Source: a bacterium
GTDB lineage: Bacteria > UBP14 > UBA6098 > B30-G16
Assembly (NCBI GenBank): GCA_027064665.1
Contig: JAMOPH010000338.1
Span: forward strand, 1 to 8,311
Reading direction: 5' to 3'
DNA: 8,311 nucleotides
Positions 1 through 5,454 of the stretch are shown one piece after another. A model generated the notes under the pieces. The model was not told where the DNA came from and ran no database searches. It worked only from the letters and a program-made list of their open reading frames with translations. Position numbers and translations under genes: made by a program. Position 1 is the first letter of the stretch. Every line of letters begins with the position of its first letter.

Positions 1-1
1 G

Positions 2-358
2 ACAGAGACCGGCGAGAACTACTCGGTAATCGGCATACCCGACGCCCCGCAGGTCTGGATAGTCTCCGACATCCCCGCAGGCGACTCTCTTGCTGCCGCA
101 CTGGATTCAATCGCCGCCGGGGAAATTTTTGTCATCTCGCCCGCGCAGGCGGATTCCCTCGCCCGCACCGCCGACACGCTGTCCCTGATTCTGTGGGTAG
201 GCGAGGATGTCCCCAAAAAAATTTCCGCGCGGTTCGGGGTGATTCAAATCCCGCCCAAAAAGGCGGCGGAACACATCGGCGAGATAGCAAATTTTCTGGG
301 CACCTATTATTTCAAGCGCCGCCACGGGAAAGGATTTGTGTTCAAGATGAGATTGTAG
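2..358 (+). CDS. C-terminal part of an unrecognised protein (5' end outside window)
   Basis: An open frame enters from the left edge and runs 118 codons to a TAG stop at 356-358. I do not recognise the family. The visible part is soluble-looking, with alternating hydrophobic stretches (QVWIVSDIPAG, GEIFVISPAQADS, LSLILWVGEDVP) that suggest a compact alpha/beta domain. It has no membrane segment and ends in a basic tail (YYFKRRHGKGFVFKMRL). Codon use is rich in GCC, CCC and GAC like the other genes here, and the frame has no internal stop, so it is probably genuine. It is followed by the REP-like repeat cluster, whose hairpins may protect or end its transcript. Function cannot be assigned from this fragment. 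Confidence 0.75.
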   Translation, partial: TETGENYSVIGIPDAPQVWIVSDIPAGDSLAAALDSIAAGEIFVISPAQADSLARTADTLSLILWVGEDVPKKISARFGVIQIPPKKAAEHIGEIANFLGTYYFKRRHGKGFVFKMRL

Positions 359-393
359 TTTGCGGTTGTTTGTGGGGTTGCTCGCGTAGGGAA

Positions 394-422
394 CCCTCAT
401 CCGCATCGCTTCGCTCGGCACC
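394..422 (+). repeat. REP-like repeat, copy A (partial)
   Basis: It begins with the same CCCTCATCCG as copy B, followed by GCATCGCTTCGCTCGGCACC. It contains a small CG-rich fold (GCTTCGCTCGGC) but lacks the TCTCCC/GGGAGA palindrome of the other copies, so it looks like a truncated or diverged unit. It lies 36 bases downstream of the preceding gene's stop. Confidence 0.55.
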
Positions 423-436
423 TTTTTACGGAAATG

Positions 437-486
437 CCCTCATCCGGCTTGCTTTCGGCAAGCCACCTTCTCCCAGAGGGAGAAGG
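437..486 (+). repeat. REP-like repeat, copy B (double hairpin)
   Basis: This copy starts CCCTCATCCGG and folds into two hairpins. The first is GGCTTGC (446-452) paired with GCAAGCC (458-464) around a 5-base loop. The second is CCTTCTCCC (466-474) paired with GGGAGAAGG (478-486) around AGA. It is the most complete unit of the cluster and is directly followed by ATTTTTG. Confidence 0.8.
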
Positions 487-492
487 ATTTTT
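466..492 (+). terminator. Possible rho-independent terminator formed by repeat copy B
   Basis: A 9-bp perfect stem (466-474 with 478-486) with a 3-base loop is followed after one base by five T's (488-492). It lies about 110 bases after the plus-strand stop at 358, so it could end that transcript. The same hairpin belongs to the repeat family, so the terminator role is inference. Confidence 0.35.
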
Positions 493-530
493 GTATGTTT
501 TTGGCGCTCTTGTCCGACCCACCTATGTTG

Positions 531-570
531 CTCCCCTTCTCCTTGGGGAGAAGGGGTTGGGGGATGAGGG
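531..570 (-). repeat. REP-like repeat, copy C (inverted orientation)
   Basis: Read on the minus strand it starts CCCTCATCCCCCAACCCC. It contains a 10-bp stem, CCCCTTCTCC (533-542) paired with GGAGAAGGGG (547-556), with loop TTGG. It is therefore the same element as copy B in the opposite orientation. The opposed pair B and C could fold into one larger structure. Confidence 0.75.
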
Positions 571-581
571 GCTTTTGACCA

Positions 582-631
582 CCCTCGCCCGGCTTGCTTG
601 CGCAAACCGCCCTCTCCCAGAGGGCGAGGGC
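582..631 (+). repeat. REP-like repeat, copy D
   Basis: It starts CCCTCGCCCGGCTTGCTTGCG and ends CTCTCCCAGAGGGCGAGGG, which parallels copy B block by block. Its outer arms CCCTCGCCC (582-590) and GGGCGAGGG (622-630) are perfect inverted complements, so the whole unit can fold. Where it differs from copy B (TCAT versus TCGC at the left arm), the right arm also differs, which suggests compensatory change. Confidence 0.75.
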
Positions 632-633
632 AG

Positions 634-656
634 AAAAGTCCTCTTCCCCGAAAGAG
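634..656 (-). terminator. Weak terminator-like hairpin after the HD-domain gene
   Basis: On the minus strand, CTCTT (656-652) pairs with AAGAG (645-641) around TCGGGG, followed by GAC and four T's (637-634). It starts 29 bases beyond the stop of the HD-domain gene. The stem is only 5 bp, so this is a weak call. The repeat cluster just beyond could serve the same purpose. Confidence 0.25.
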
Positions 657-684
657 TGTGAAAGCAAAATTTCAGAGAGCGGCA

Positions 685-1245
685 TCACAATCCCAGTTCC
701 TCGGCGACGGACTGCATCGCCCCCAGAACGATTGAGACGAACTCCTCAAGGGGAATTCCCAGTTTGGGTTCGCAAAGTTTGATCTGTTCGCGGTTGGCGC
801 CGGCAGCAAAGCGCTTTTCCTTGAACCTGCGCAGGACGAATTTTGTGTCAACGCCGGCAAGTTTACGCGAGGGATGCATAAGCGCGGCGGCGACTATGAG
901 TCCGGTCAGCGGGTCAACGATGTGAAGCGCCCACTGCATAGGGTTTTTGGGCTCAAACCCGGGATGTGCCGGATGCGCCCTCACCGCGGCGGCGATATCC
1001 TCATCAACGCCCATCTGCCTCAGCCACTCGTAGGAGAGATGACCGTGTTTTTCAAAGTTGTCCTTGGTTTCGTTGTAGTCAATGTCGTGAAGGATACCTG
1101 CTAATTCCCATCGGTCGGGGTCTCCGCCGAAGCGGGGCGCCAGAGCGCGCATCGCCGCACCCACCGCTATCATATGCTTGACAAGATTTTCGTTGCCAAC
1201 GCGCTCGCGGGCAATATCTATCGCCTCCTGACGGGTAAGTTCCAT
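685..1245 (-). CDS. HD-domain phosphohydrolase-like protein (186 aa)
   Basis: This is a small stand-alone HD-superfamily protein, predicted to be a cytosolic metal-dependent phosphohydrolase; the substrate is unknown. The metal-binding pattern is visible: H24 in VKHMIAVG, H53-D54 in AGILHDIDY, and D111 in LHIVDPLTGLI. H67, H69 and H91 lie between them as possible extra ligands. The N-terminal part (1-115) is the HD fold. The remainder is helical with a basic stretch (RRFKEKRF, 139-146). It resembles the predicted HD hydrolases of the HDIG type, which lack attached sensor or GGDEF domains. The start is firm: AGGAGG at 1256-1251 sits 5 bases upstream of the ATG. It lies 144 bp behind the small membrane-protein gene on the same strand, with two hairpins and a promoter-like element in between, so it may be transcribed separately. 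Confidence 0.88.
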   Translation of the reverse strand: MELTRQEAIDIARERVGNENLVKHMIAVGAAMRALAPRFGGDPDRWELAGILHDIDYNETKDNFEKHGHLSYEWLRQMGVDEDIAAAVRAHPAHPGFEPKNPMQWALHIVDPLTGLIVAAALMHPSRKLAGVDTKFVLRRFKEKRFAAGANREQIKLCEPKLGIPLEEFVSIVLGAMQSVAEELGL

Positions 1246-1289
1246 CTCCGCCTCCTGATGAATAAGTTGTAATACTCCAGTTCTGCGGG

Positions 1290-1299
1290 AATATAGTCT
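1290..1299 (-). promoter_or_regulatory. Possible -10 element upstream of the HD-domain gene
   Basis: The minus strand reads AGACTATATT. The same ten bases occur in the candidate promoter of the DUF4388 gene (2999-2990). It lies 45 bases upstream of the HD-gene ATG. No TTG sits at the expected upstream distance, so if it is a promoter it is weak or needs an activator. Confidence 0.3.
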
Positions 1300-1309
1300 G
1301 TTTTCCGTA

Positions 1310-1351
1310 GTCGGGGAATAGAATTTTCCCCGACAGTTGCCGCACCGCGGT
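1310..1351. other. Two hairpins between the membrane-protein and HD genes
   Basis: GTCGGGGAA (1310-1318) pairs perfectly with TTCCCCGAC (1326-1334), giving a 9-bp stem with a 7-base loop. Just beside it is the 12-base perfect palindrome GCACCGCGGTGC (1340-1351). Neither is followed by a T-run on either strand, so this is not a standard intrinsic terminator. It could be an attenuating or mRNA-end-stabilising structure, or the palindrome could be a protein-binding site. Confidence 0.4.
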
Positions 1352-1389
1352 GCCGCCGGGGATACAAAAGAGAGCGATTTACAGACTAA

Positions 1390-1764
1390 TCACGACAGGA
1401 CTTTCCGCTGGGAGAACACGCCAATCGCAAGCATAATCGCCACCACAAGGTTCACGCCGCTGTCAAACCATCCGGGAACCTCCCAGAAACCGGCGGCAAC
1501 ACCGGCATCAATCAATCTTCCAAAGGAGAATGCGAAAATACCCACGGTGATAAATCCCCACGAGGTAGCCAGTTGCCCGCCCTTCATCATCTTATAAAGT
1601 TCCCAGGCGAAAAATGCGGTCAACAGTAAAAGGAAAAGGGAAAGAGAGTCAATTGCAATAACGAGAGGGTTAGTCTCCTGAACATCTGCCTCTGCGGTAG
1701 ATGTTTGAGCGAGCACCAAACCAACGGTCAACAAAACGAGGGACAACACGATTTTCCCTGTCAT
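1390..1764 (-). CDS. Small membrane protein with signal peptide (124 aa)
   Basis: I do not recognise a named family. The protein begins with a signal-peptide-like stretch (MTGKIVLSLVLLTVGLVLAQ) and a likely cleavage site near residues 20-26 (AQTSTAEA). Three predicted membrane helices follow, at about 33-54, 68-90 and 103-117. Between helices 1 and 2 is the short basic loop ELYKMMKGGQLATSW, and the protein ends in QRKVLS. With the leader removed this is a three-helix inner-membrane protein with no obvious catalytic residues. AAGGAGG at 1775-1769 sits 4 bases before the ATG, so the start is firm. It follows the DUF4388 gene by only 27 bp on the same strand, so the two are probably co-transcribed. 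That suggests, but does not prove, a shared role such as membrane signalling or motility control. Confidence 0.8.
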   Translation of the reverse strand: MTGKIVLSLVLLTVGLVLAQTSTAEADVQETNPLVIAIDSLSLFLLLLTAFFAWELYKMMKGGQLATSWGFITVGIFAFSFGRLIDAGVAAGFWEVPGWFDSGVNLVVAIMLAIGVFSQRKVLS

Positions 1765-1791
1765 ATTTCCTCCTTTTAATCATTTCAAAAA

Positions 1792-2961
1792 TCAGGATAA
1801 ATCCAGATTTCTGACATAATCCTCGTATATTCCGAATCTTTCAAGAATTTCCTTATTTTCCTTCAGCAGTGGCTGAACGGACTCATTTATCCGTTGAATA
1901 AGTGCTTTTTCCTGCTTGAATCCAATTGTGCCCCTGACCGATTTGAGCAGTTCCTCCAGAAAGGTGGAAAGTGCCATAGAGACCTCGTGCATACGGGCTT
2001 CCTGCGGAAGTTGAAGGCACATCTCCACGAAATTGGAAAAGTCAAAACTTCCATCCTCACGGGGAGTTATAAAGTTGAGCACATTATACTTTTCCTTGAG
2101 TTTTTCATAGGTGTTGAGCACCACCTTCTGCGCCGTCTTTCCCATCTTTTTGCGGACAGCATCCAGTATCAAATCAAAGGCAAGGTTGTATATTGCGGCG
2201 GTAATCTCAAGGGCAGTCCGTTGTTCCTCCTCGGGCTTTACGACCTTTTCCTTCACCCCAATCTGCCTGACAATCCCGGCAGAGATGAGGTTGTAAAGCG
2301 CCTTGGCGAAGGTCAACTGGTCCAGCGAACTTTTCTCCCTCATCTCGGCGACACACCGTTCGCCGTCCACAAGGGAGAGAACCAGAGTCTCCACCGGAGA
2401 AAGTTTTATCTCCTTCAACTGCGCCAACACATCGGAAGCCACCTGCAAAACAGCGGTATCAATGGGAAGAGCATTGCGAAGACGAGTCCACTCGTCAATT
2501 CGGCGGGTGCCCTCCATAAGGATATTCATCGTATTCAAACTGCTGACGATAATGTCGGTATCCGGCAGTTCACCCTCCTCAAATATGAACTCACCATCCT
2601 CCCACGAGAAGATGGAAAACACAATGTTTTCCACATACTTGCGGGAGAGTTCGGCGATTTTCTCCTTGGTGATTAAATTGAGATACACAAGCGTTGAGGA
2701 AAGGTCCTTTCCGGTCAACTCCTGAACCTTGCGGGCTTTTTTGAGTTCATCCAGAGTTATTGAACCGGTTGAGAGCAAAAGGTTGTCAAACTTGTCCTCT
2801 AAAAGATTTGAATCGGCATAGATTATTGCGCCGTTTTTGAAATAAATTCGTTTTTCCACATTATCGCGGCGCAAAACCAGTGTCCCTGTCTTCTTGGAGA
2901 GGGTGAGCAACTGCAACACATCAGGGAACGAAACACTCTTTAGACTTCCCTGAAAACTCAT
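1792..2961 (-). CDS. DUF4388 (PatA N-terminal-like) regulatory protein (389 aa)
   Basis: The N-terminus is a clear DUF4388 domain: FQGSLKSVSFPDVLQLLTL, KKTGTLVLRR and IYFKNGAIIYAD (about 2-50). The stretch LLLSTGSITLDELKKA...GKDLSSTLVYLNLITKE (62-100) resembles the repeat seen in MshE/GspE N-termini. It is followed by SIFSWEDGEFIFEEGELP (116-133), typical of this family. Residues 186-236 (LSPVETLVLSLVDG...LISAGIVRQIG) look like a winged helix. The C-terminal 140 residues are helical, of unknown type, and without GTPase, kinase or receiver motifs. Family members are associated with two-component and gliding/polarity regulation in various bacteria, so a cytosolic signalling-adaptor role is likely but inferred. 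AAGGAGT at 2971-2965 precedes the ATG. It is the first gene of a probable operon with the small membrane protein downstream. Confidence 0.88.
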   Translation of the reverse strand: MSFQGSLKSVSFPDVLQLLTLSKKTGTLVLRRDNVEKRIYFKNGAIIYADSNLLEDKFDNLLLSTGSITLDELKKARKVQELTGKDLSSTLVYLNLITKEKIAELSRKYVENIVFSIFSWEDGEFIFEEGELPDTDIIVSSLNTMNILMEGTRRIDEWTRLRNALPIDTAVLQVASDVLAQLKEIKLSPVETLVLSLVDGERCVAEMREKSSLDQLTFAKALYNLISAGIVRQIGVKEKVVKPEEEQRTALEITAAIYNLAFDLILDAVRKKMGKTAQKVVLNTYEKLKEKYNVLNFITPREDGSFDFSNFVEMCLQLPQEARMHEVSMALSTFLEELLKSVRGTIGFKQEKALIQRINESVQPLLKENKEILERFGIYEDYVRNLDLS

Positions 2962-2987
2962 ACAACTCCTTCCCCTTACTTTTGAGA

Positions 2988-3016
2988 AAAATATAGTCTT
3001 GCCCGATTTCTTTCAA
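2988..3016 (-). promoter_or_regulatory. Candidate promoter of the DUF4388 operon
   Basis: The minus strand reads TTGAAA (3016-3011), then an upstream-to-downstream gap, then TATATTTT (2995-2988). Under a sigma-70 reading this is TTGAAA-N17-TATTTT. Under a Bacteroidota-type reading it is TTG-N18-TAnnTTT. Transcription would start near 2980, giving a short leader that contains the AAGGAG site. Confidence 0.5.
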
Positions 3017-3140
3017 GGGAAATTTTATGTGCCCCACCAACTTTTGTTTGAACAACAGTTAATACCCACGGGCAAAAAATCCTTGCGCAAGACCAGAATA
3101 CAGATTAACAATACACTCAATAAACCTCAGGGAGTAATCT

Positions 3141-3449
3141 ATGGCACAGGAAAGAGCAAAACGACGCAGAGATCAATCAGCAGGGGCAAAAAGACAACCC
3201 AAAAAAAGAAAAAAGTGGCACACCGAGGACAAAATAATGCTTGACACCAAAAACTATGTCCTTTTCGGGATAGGGGTTTTGCTGGTAATCCTCGGATTCA
3301 TTCTTCTGGCGAAGGAGAGTTTGACACTGGCGCCCCTGCTTTTGGTGCTGGGATATTGCGTGTTCATTCCGCTGTCAATACTGGTAGGGATAGGCGGAGA
3401 AGAATCGGTGGAAGAAAGAATCGCAGAATCGGGTACAAGAACCGACTGA
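3141..3449 (+). CDS. Small two-helix membrane protein with a highly basic N-terminus (102 aa)
   Basis: Residues 1-31 are strongly basic (13 Lys/Arg, e.g. KRQPKKRKKWH). They are followed by two hydrophobic helices at about 39-57 (VLFGIGVLLVILGFILLAK) and 65-84 (APLLLVLGYCVFIPLSILV), then an acidic tail (GGEESVEERIAESGTRTD). The pattern NYxLFGIGxLLxxxGFILL recalls small DUF3098-like membrane proteins of the FCB group, but I cannot confirm the family. AGGGAG at 3129-3134 lies 6 bases before the ATG. A second ATG at 3237 would drop the basic arm and has no good binding site, so the longer form is preferred. The basic arm should stay cytosolic and could contact nucleic acid or phospholipid head groups. 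It is encoded just upstream of tRNA-Asp, which appears to have its own promoter. Confidence 0.82.
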   Translation: MAQERAKRRRDQSAGAKRQPKKRKKWHTEDKIMLDTKNYVLFGIGVLLVILGFILLAKESLTLAPLLLVLGYCVFIPLSILVGIGGEESVEERIAESGTRTD

Positions 3450-3478
3450 GAAATTTTGCCGCCAACTGCACTTTTTTA

Positions 3479-3507
3479 TTGACAATTTTTGCGTCATCAT
3501 AATTTTA
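3479..3507 (+). promoter_or_regulatory. Promoter of tRNA-Asp
   Basis: A consensus TTGACA lies at 3479-3484. Downstream, TAATTTTA (3500-3507) fits TTG-N18-TAnnTTT, or TTTTAT (3503-3508) fits a sigma-70 -10 box with an 18-base spacer. Transcription would begin about 3513-3515, a few bases before the mature tRNA, which is a sensible arrangement for a stand-alone tRNA gene. Confidence 0.6.
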
Positions 3508-3514
3508 TTACCCG

Positions 3515-3600
3515 AAACGGGGTCGTGGTGTAGCCTGGTTAACACGCCGGCCTGTCAAGCCGGAGAGCGCCAGTTCAAATCTGGTCGGCCCCGTTTTTTT
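3515..3600 (+). terminator. tRNA-Asp terminator built on the extended acceptor stem
   Basis: The acceptor stem continues four pairs beyond the mature tRNA: AAAC (3515-3518) with GTTT (3593-3596). This gives an 11-bp helix closed by the cloverleaf, and the T-run 3594-3600 follows it. There is no separate hairpin after the tRNA, so this helix plus the T-run is the likely terminator. The last T's overlap the stop codon of the converging phosphoesterase gene. Confidence 0.5.
3519..3593 (+). tRNA. tRNA-Asp (anticodon GTC)
   Basis: A complete cloverleaf is present. The acceptor stem is GGGGTCG (3519-3525) with CGGCCCC (3586-3592). The D stem is GTGT/ACAC around a loop with GCCTGG. The anticodon stem is CCGGC/GCCGG around CTGTCAA, giving anticodon GTC. 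A 5-base variable loop and a T stem GCCAG/CTGGT around TTCAAAT complete it. The discriminator base is G, as expected for aspartate. CCA is not encoded, because T's follow directly, so the 3' end must be added by CCA-adding enzyme. Confidence 0.97.
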
Positions 3601-4813
3601 ATTTTCTCATCCACAGCATTTTTCCACGCCAGAGGAAATCATCGCCCAAAATTCTCAGGAAATAGACGCCGCTGGCGGGGAACAGACGGGCAGGCAAAAC
3701 ATTGCGCCCGCGGGAAAGTTTCATTTTTACCTCAGAAATTTTTCTCCCGTCAATTCCTGTGATACTGACTGTGCACTCCCCCATTGGCACATTACCCCTG
3801 ACAAACAGAACCCCGTTGAAAACCGAAATCTGCGGTTTGGGCGATGTCGGTCTTTCCGCGATTTTGGACGGCGAAATTGTGAAAGTGTATCCCTCCTCAG
3901 GGGAATCGGACCCCGCACGGTAGAGGTATCCGGTCAGGTTGCCGACAGAGTCCAGTTCAAACAGGAGGAAGTGGTAGAAATCCGCGCCGTAGGGCGGTGG
4001 CGAAATCGCAGAATCCAGCGGCGCACCGGCGCCACCCGTGATTATATACGGCACCCCCATATACTCCGACCTGTCGTAAAAATGCTGATGGGACCATCCC
4101 CCCATAAGAACCCTGTGGCTCGCCAGAATCTCGCTCAATTCCTCCGTATGGCTGAGTTCGTAGTTGGGCTCGGGAAGATACCCGCTGTATCCGAGGCAGT
4201 GGGTTGTGTCGTGCCCGGGATTGTAGGGCGGAGTATGAGCAAAAACCAGCGAATACATCCCCAACCTGTCGGCATCTGCCAAGAGTGAGTCCAGCCAATC
4301 AAGTTGCTCCTCGCTGACCAGATAATCAATTTTGTGCCCATACCAGACCGTGTCGCTGTCCTGCTGGCAGTCGGCGAAAATTATGAAGCGGTAGATTCCG
4401 AGGTCAAAGTAATAATCCGTGGGACCCCAGACGGAATCGTAGAGGAATGGACCGAAATCGCCGTAAATTTCGTGGTTCCCGCGGACGGTTAGAAGATTGA
4501 CCTGGAAGGAATCAAGTTTCCACACGCAGGCGGGGTATTCCTCGCGGTAGCCGTCTTGGGTGAAATCTCCGCCGTGGATTGCAAACAGCGGCGCCAGTTC
4601 GTTCACCTTCTGGCGAATTATGGCGAAAACGCTGTCGCCCGAGGGCTCGTCGGGGTCAAACGGATTCCGGCTGTCACCCAAAAGCACAAATTGTATCGGA
4701 TAACTTCCGTCCCACTCCGACTGAATCCGCTCTATGACCAGACTGGTGGGATGGTTTTGAATGGCAAAAAGCGCCGCTGTTGCGGCGAGAATAACAAAAA
4801 CTGCTCTTCTCAC
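3599..4813 (-). CDS. Secreted calcineurin-like metallophosphoesterase with C-terminal sorting domain (404 aa)
   Basis: An N-terminal signal peptide (about 1-18) is followed by a calcineurin-like phosphoesterase domain. Its metal-site motifs appear in order: GDSR (46-49), GGDFTQDG (81-88), GNHE (112-115), FAHTPPY (191-197) and SHQHFYDR (241-248). The family-typical segment YIITGGAGAPL (256-266) follows. Motif 1 has Arg where GDxH is usual, a known variant. The C-terminal 75 residues (VSITGIDGRKIS, GRNVLP, SGVYFLRIL, ending KMLWMRK) resemble a type IX secretion (Por) sorting tail, which implies export to the cell surface or medium. The substrate is unknown; phosphomonoesters or diesters are possible. 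The start is GTG at 4813-4811. An in-frame TGA lies two codons upstream, and a run of seven G's (4826-4820) forms the binding site. The gene converges on tRNA-Asp with 5 bases between them and diverges from lspA. Confidence 0.92.
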   Translation of the reverse strand: MRRAVFVILAATAALFAIQNHPTSLVIERIQSEWDGSYPIQFVLLGDSRNPFDPDEPSGDSVFAIIRQKVNELAPLFAIHGGDFTQDGYREEYPACVWKLDSFQVNLLTVRGNHEIYGDFGPFLYDSVWGPTDYYFDLGIYRFIIFADCQQDSDTVWYGHKIDYLVSEEQLDWLDSLLADADRLGMYSLVFAHTPPYNPGHDTTHCLGYSGYLPEPNYELSHTEELSEILASHRVLMGGWSHQHFYDRSEYMGVPYIITGGAGAPLDSAISPPPYGADFYHFLLFELDSVGNLTGYLYRAGSDSPEEGYTFTISPSKIAERPTSPKPQISVFNGVLFVRGNVPMGECTVSITGIDGRKISEVKMKLSRGRNVLPARLFPASGVYFLRILGDDFLWRGKMLWMRK

Positions 4814-4934
4814 AATTCACCCCCCCTGCTATAGGATTGCCCAACTTCAAATTACTTCTGTTTCGGAAGCGGGGCAAAACATTTTGCGAAAAATCGCCTT
4901 TGCACAGATGACAGAATGGATTACCTTCTTCAAA

Positions 4935-5426
4935 ATGAACACAACTGGTGAAAGGAAATATCTGTGGGCAAAAATCATTTTTCTGGCAGCGGGCGTGGTG
5001 GTTCTGGACAGAATCACCAAAAACGCCATAATGTCCTGCCTGAACTATGGGACATCGGTCAAAGTGGCGGGGGACTTTTTCCGTCTGACCTATGTCCAGA
5101 ACCCGGGCGGGGCGTTCGGCACCCGGCTGGGCGGGAACATCTTTTACATTGTGGCGGCGTCAATTGCGCTTTTCGTGCTGATTTTGTGGATGATAAAGCA
5201 CCAGCACTCCACCGTGGGGATAACCGGGCTTGCGCTTATGCTGGGCGGTGCACTGGGAAACCTGTGGGACAGATTCACAATCGGCAGGGTGATTGACTTC
5301 ATTGATGTAGGCGTGGGCGCAACCCGCTGGCCCACATTCAATATCGCAGACTCCGCCATCACAATAGGAATATGCCTTCTGATAATACAGGAACTTTTCC
5401 TGTCCCCGACCGGCAGGGCGGAATAA
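4935..5426 (+). CDS. lspA: Lipoprotein signal peptidase (signal peptidase II, LspA; 163 aa)
   Basis: This inner-membrane aspartyl protease removes the signal peptide of prolipoproteins ahead of the lipid-modified cysteine. Using the ATG at 4935, conserved blocks fall at VVLDRITKN (22-30), TYVQNPGGAFG (52-62), GGALGNLWDR (104-113), VIDFIDVG (119-126) and WPTFNIADSAITIG (132-145). The catalytic aspartates are expected at D121 (VIDF) and D139 (NIADS). Four membrane helices can be drawn. A length of 163 aa is normal for the family. The frame is open back to 4761, but those codons overlap the divergent phosphoesterase gene and are not family-like. ATG 4908 is the other plausible start. Neither start has a clear ribosome binding site. 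An AAAGGA lies just inside the gene (4951-4956). It is the first of four plus-strand genes with envelope roles. Confidence 0.95.
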   Translation: MNTTGERKYLWAKIIFLAAGVVVLDRITKNAIMSCLNYGTSVKVAGDFFRLTYVQNPGGAFGTRLGGNIFYIVAASIALFVLILWMIKHQHSTVGITGLALMLGGALGNLWDRFTIGRVIDFIDVGVGATRWPTFNIADSAITIGICLLIIQELFLSPTGRAE

Positions 5427-5454
5427 CTGTCCGACCATCGCCGTTTTATTTTCC

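Noticed and set aside
394..631. CRISPR array
   Set aside because: The repeats are inverted relative to each other, vary in sequence and have irregular spacing. There are no regular spacers or cas genes.
193..688. Open frames on both strands across the 359-684 gap (for example 193-567 plus, 440-688 minus)
   Set aside because: They are made of the palindromic repeat units, give low-complexity Pro/Arg/Gly-rich products, have no ribosome binding sites and overlap the real gene ends.
1894..2676. 260-aa plus-strand open frame
   Set aside because: It lies wholly antisense to the well-supported DUF4388 gene and its translation has no recognisable domain or binding site.
2999..3244. 81-aa plus-strand frame before the small membrane protein
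   Set aside because: It overlaps the N-terminus of the membrane-protein gene in another frame, crosses the promoter region and has no ribosome binding site.
4761..4934. Extended N-terminus for LspA
   Set aside because: These codons overlap the divergent phosphoesterase gene and its start. LspA proteins do not have such an extension, and the conserved part begins after the ATG at 4935.
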